A DNA stretch of 64,000 nucleotides from CAYXEN01 sp964464035 (GTDB lineage: Bacteria; Krumholzibacteriota; Krumholzibacteriia; WVZY01), in the NCBI GenBank assembly GCA_964464035.1, contig CAYXEN010000002.1, forward strand, positions 1 through 64,000. The letters run 5' to 3'. Positions 62,998 to 64,000 of the stretch are shown in pieces. The stretch's first letter is position 1, and every line of letters begins with the position of its first letter. The position numbers and the translations under genes are program-made. Under the pieces are notes generated by a model. The model did no database searches and was not told the origin of the DNA. It worked only from the letters and a program-made list of their open reading frames with translations.

Positions 62998-64000
62998 ATG
63001 CGTGTTGCGGCCTTTCCTTCCCATCTAGAATCCAATCCCTATTGTGACCTCCTCTACGACAACCTGCGGGATCTCGGTGTGGAGCTCGCCGAAGAAATGG
63101 AGCCTTCTTTCCGCGATTTCTGGAAGCATCGTCGCGAAGTCGACGTTCTGCATTTCCACTGGATCGAAAGATACTACCGGCACTGGAGGGGAGGCTGGTT
63201 TTCACGGATGACGCTGATCAGATTCAAGCTGCTCATACTTTTCGCCCGCTTGCTGGGTTACCGGATAGTCTGGACGATGCACAACCTGAAGCCCCATGAA
63301 CCGGCCGCCGGGCGTTTGGACGACGACGCAATAGCGTTCATGGCCGCGCACGCATCCACCGCGGTGCATTGCGAGAGGGCCAGGGAGCTTCTCGAGGAAA
63401 AGGCGGGGCTCGTTCGTACGGCGGTGATACCCCACGGCAACTACATCGGCTATTACCCGGTGCGTCATTCGCGGGAATCGGCGCGCAAGGAGCTCGGCAT
63501 CGACGGGGATAAAACGGTCTTTCTGTTCTTCGGAATGATCAGGATGTACAAGGGAATCGGTGAGCTCTGCGAATCTTTTCGCGCGGTCGGTGCCGGCGAC
63601 GCCATGCTCCTGATAGCGGGCAAGCCGTACGAAGAGAGGGAAGAGGATTTCATAGACGCGGTGAGGGAGGAATTCACCGAAAGCGGCATCCGCTTCGTCT
63701 GCGATTTCATCCCGGACGATGAAGTGGCCAAGTATTTCCTCGCATGTGACTTCGCGGTTTTTCCCTATCGCAACGTGTTGACGTCCGGCTCGGTGATACT
63801 GGCCCTGGGATTCGGCAGGTCGATCATAGCTCCTCGTATAGGATGCATAGCCGAGCTCGAGGATGAGGGGGTCGGAATATTCTACGACCCCGAAGAGGAG
63901 GGAGGGCTCGAGCGGGCCATTCGGGCCGCCTTGCGGGTAGAAAGCACCGAAGAGATGGCGAGGAGAGCCCGCGATCTCGCGCGAGGGCTGAGCTGGCGAA
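62998..64000 (+). CDS. Glycosyltransferase (GT-B/GT4-like), 3'-truncated at window edge
   Basis: 334 codons visible; the frame runs off the right edge. I chose the ATG at 62998 (MRVAAFPSHLESNPYCDLLY); a TTG at 62971 directly after the kinase stop is possible. Landmarks: VLHFHWIERYYRHW, VWTMHNLKPHE, VIPHGNYIGYYP, VFLFFGMIRMYKGI and FPYRNVLTSGSVILALGFG. These fit GT4-like enzymes of exopolysaccharide loci. It is read in the same direction as the EPS genes and is part of that operon. Confidence 0.85.
   Translation, partial: MRVAAFPSHLESNPYCDLLYDNLRDLGVELAEEMEPSFRDFWKHRREVDVLHFHWIERYYRHWRGGWFSRMTLIRFKLLILFARLLGYRIVWTMHNLKPHEPAAGRLDDDAIAFMAAHASTAVHCERARELLEEKAGLVRTAVIPHGNYIGYYPVRHSRESARKELGIDGDKTVFLFFGMIRMYKGIGELCESFRAVGAGDAMLLIAGKPYEEREEDFIDAVREEFTESGIRFVCDFIPDDEVAKYFLACDFAVFPYRNVLTSGSVILALGFGRSIIAPRIGCIAELEDEGVGIFYDPEEEGGLERAIRAALRVESTEEMARRARDLARGLSWR

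Overview
The window is a chromosomal stretch of a bacterium with moderately high GC, about 55-60 % by eye. I infer an uncultured FCB-group-like lineage (Krumholzibacteriota/Eisenbacteria/Latescibacterota type). The reasons are a Bacteroidota-style FlgD-like C-terminal domain on a secreted beta-propeller protein, an M64 peptidase, exported proteins ending in a WGxxKxxY motif, a diderm-type Wza/Wzz export pair, and a core gene order of infC-rpmI-rplT-pheST-zapA-6S RNA-rny-folD-xseAB-ispA-dxs-nadK-recN. The phylum call is inference. I saw no insertion sequence, prophage, CRISPR array or origin.

Layout. 0-1.5 kb: the 3' end of a glycosyltransferase, a SPOR lipoprotein, and tRNA-Gly and tRNA-Cys behind a clear sigma-70 promoter. 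1.5-4.7 kb: a lipoprotein, a probable outer-membrane protein and a divergent secreted M64 metallopeptidase. 4.7-10.7 kb (minus): a tightly coupled envelope-glycan operon, in transcription order a large membrane protein, a GT2 glycosyltransferase, an AsnB-type amidotransferase and a flippase-like protein. 10.9-21.3 kb: an accessory region with an amidohydrolase lipoprotein, a short exported protein, a 690-bp gene-poor stretch, an exported MsrB-MsrA fusion with a membrane-anchored XRE regulator, a nonsense-interrupted exported protein gene, a beta-propeller protein and a GT39-like protein. tRNA-Leu follows.

21.5-31.2 kb (minus) is the most unusual part. It is one eight-gene operon: ATP sulfurylase (sat), a phosphodiesterase, APS kinase (cysC), three more phosphodiesterases of the alkaline-phosphatase superfamily, a small ribbon-helix-helix-like protein and a three-TM membrane protein. 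A flippase-like gene is divergent from it. Sat plus CysC make PAPS, but no sulfate-reduction or sulfotransferase gene is visible. The four hydrolases appear to sit in different compartments. The small protein and CysC share a C-terminal 'LGY' tail.

32.5-55.4 kb (plus) is conserved housekeeping: cca, dnaK, tRNA-Val, thrS, an attenuator-like hairpin, infC with an apparent AUC start, rpmI, rplT, pheS, pheT, a ZapB-like coiled coil, zapA, 6S RNA, rny, ymdB-like, folD, xseA, xseB, ispA, a DUF212 protein, dxs, nadK, recN, and a tRNA-Arg overlapping recN. 55.4-64 kb: two small membrane proteins and a GAF-GGDEF diguanylate cyclase, followed by an exopolysaccharide locus (nucleotide-sugar dehydrogenase, epimerase, Wza-like porin, GumC/Wzz-like protein, BY-kinase, glycosyltransferase) that runs off the right edge.
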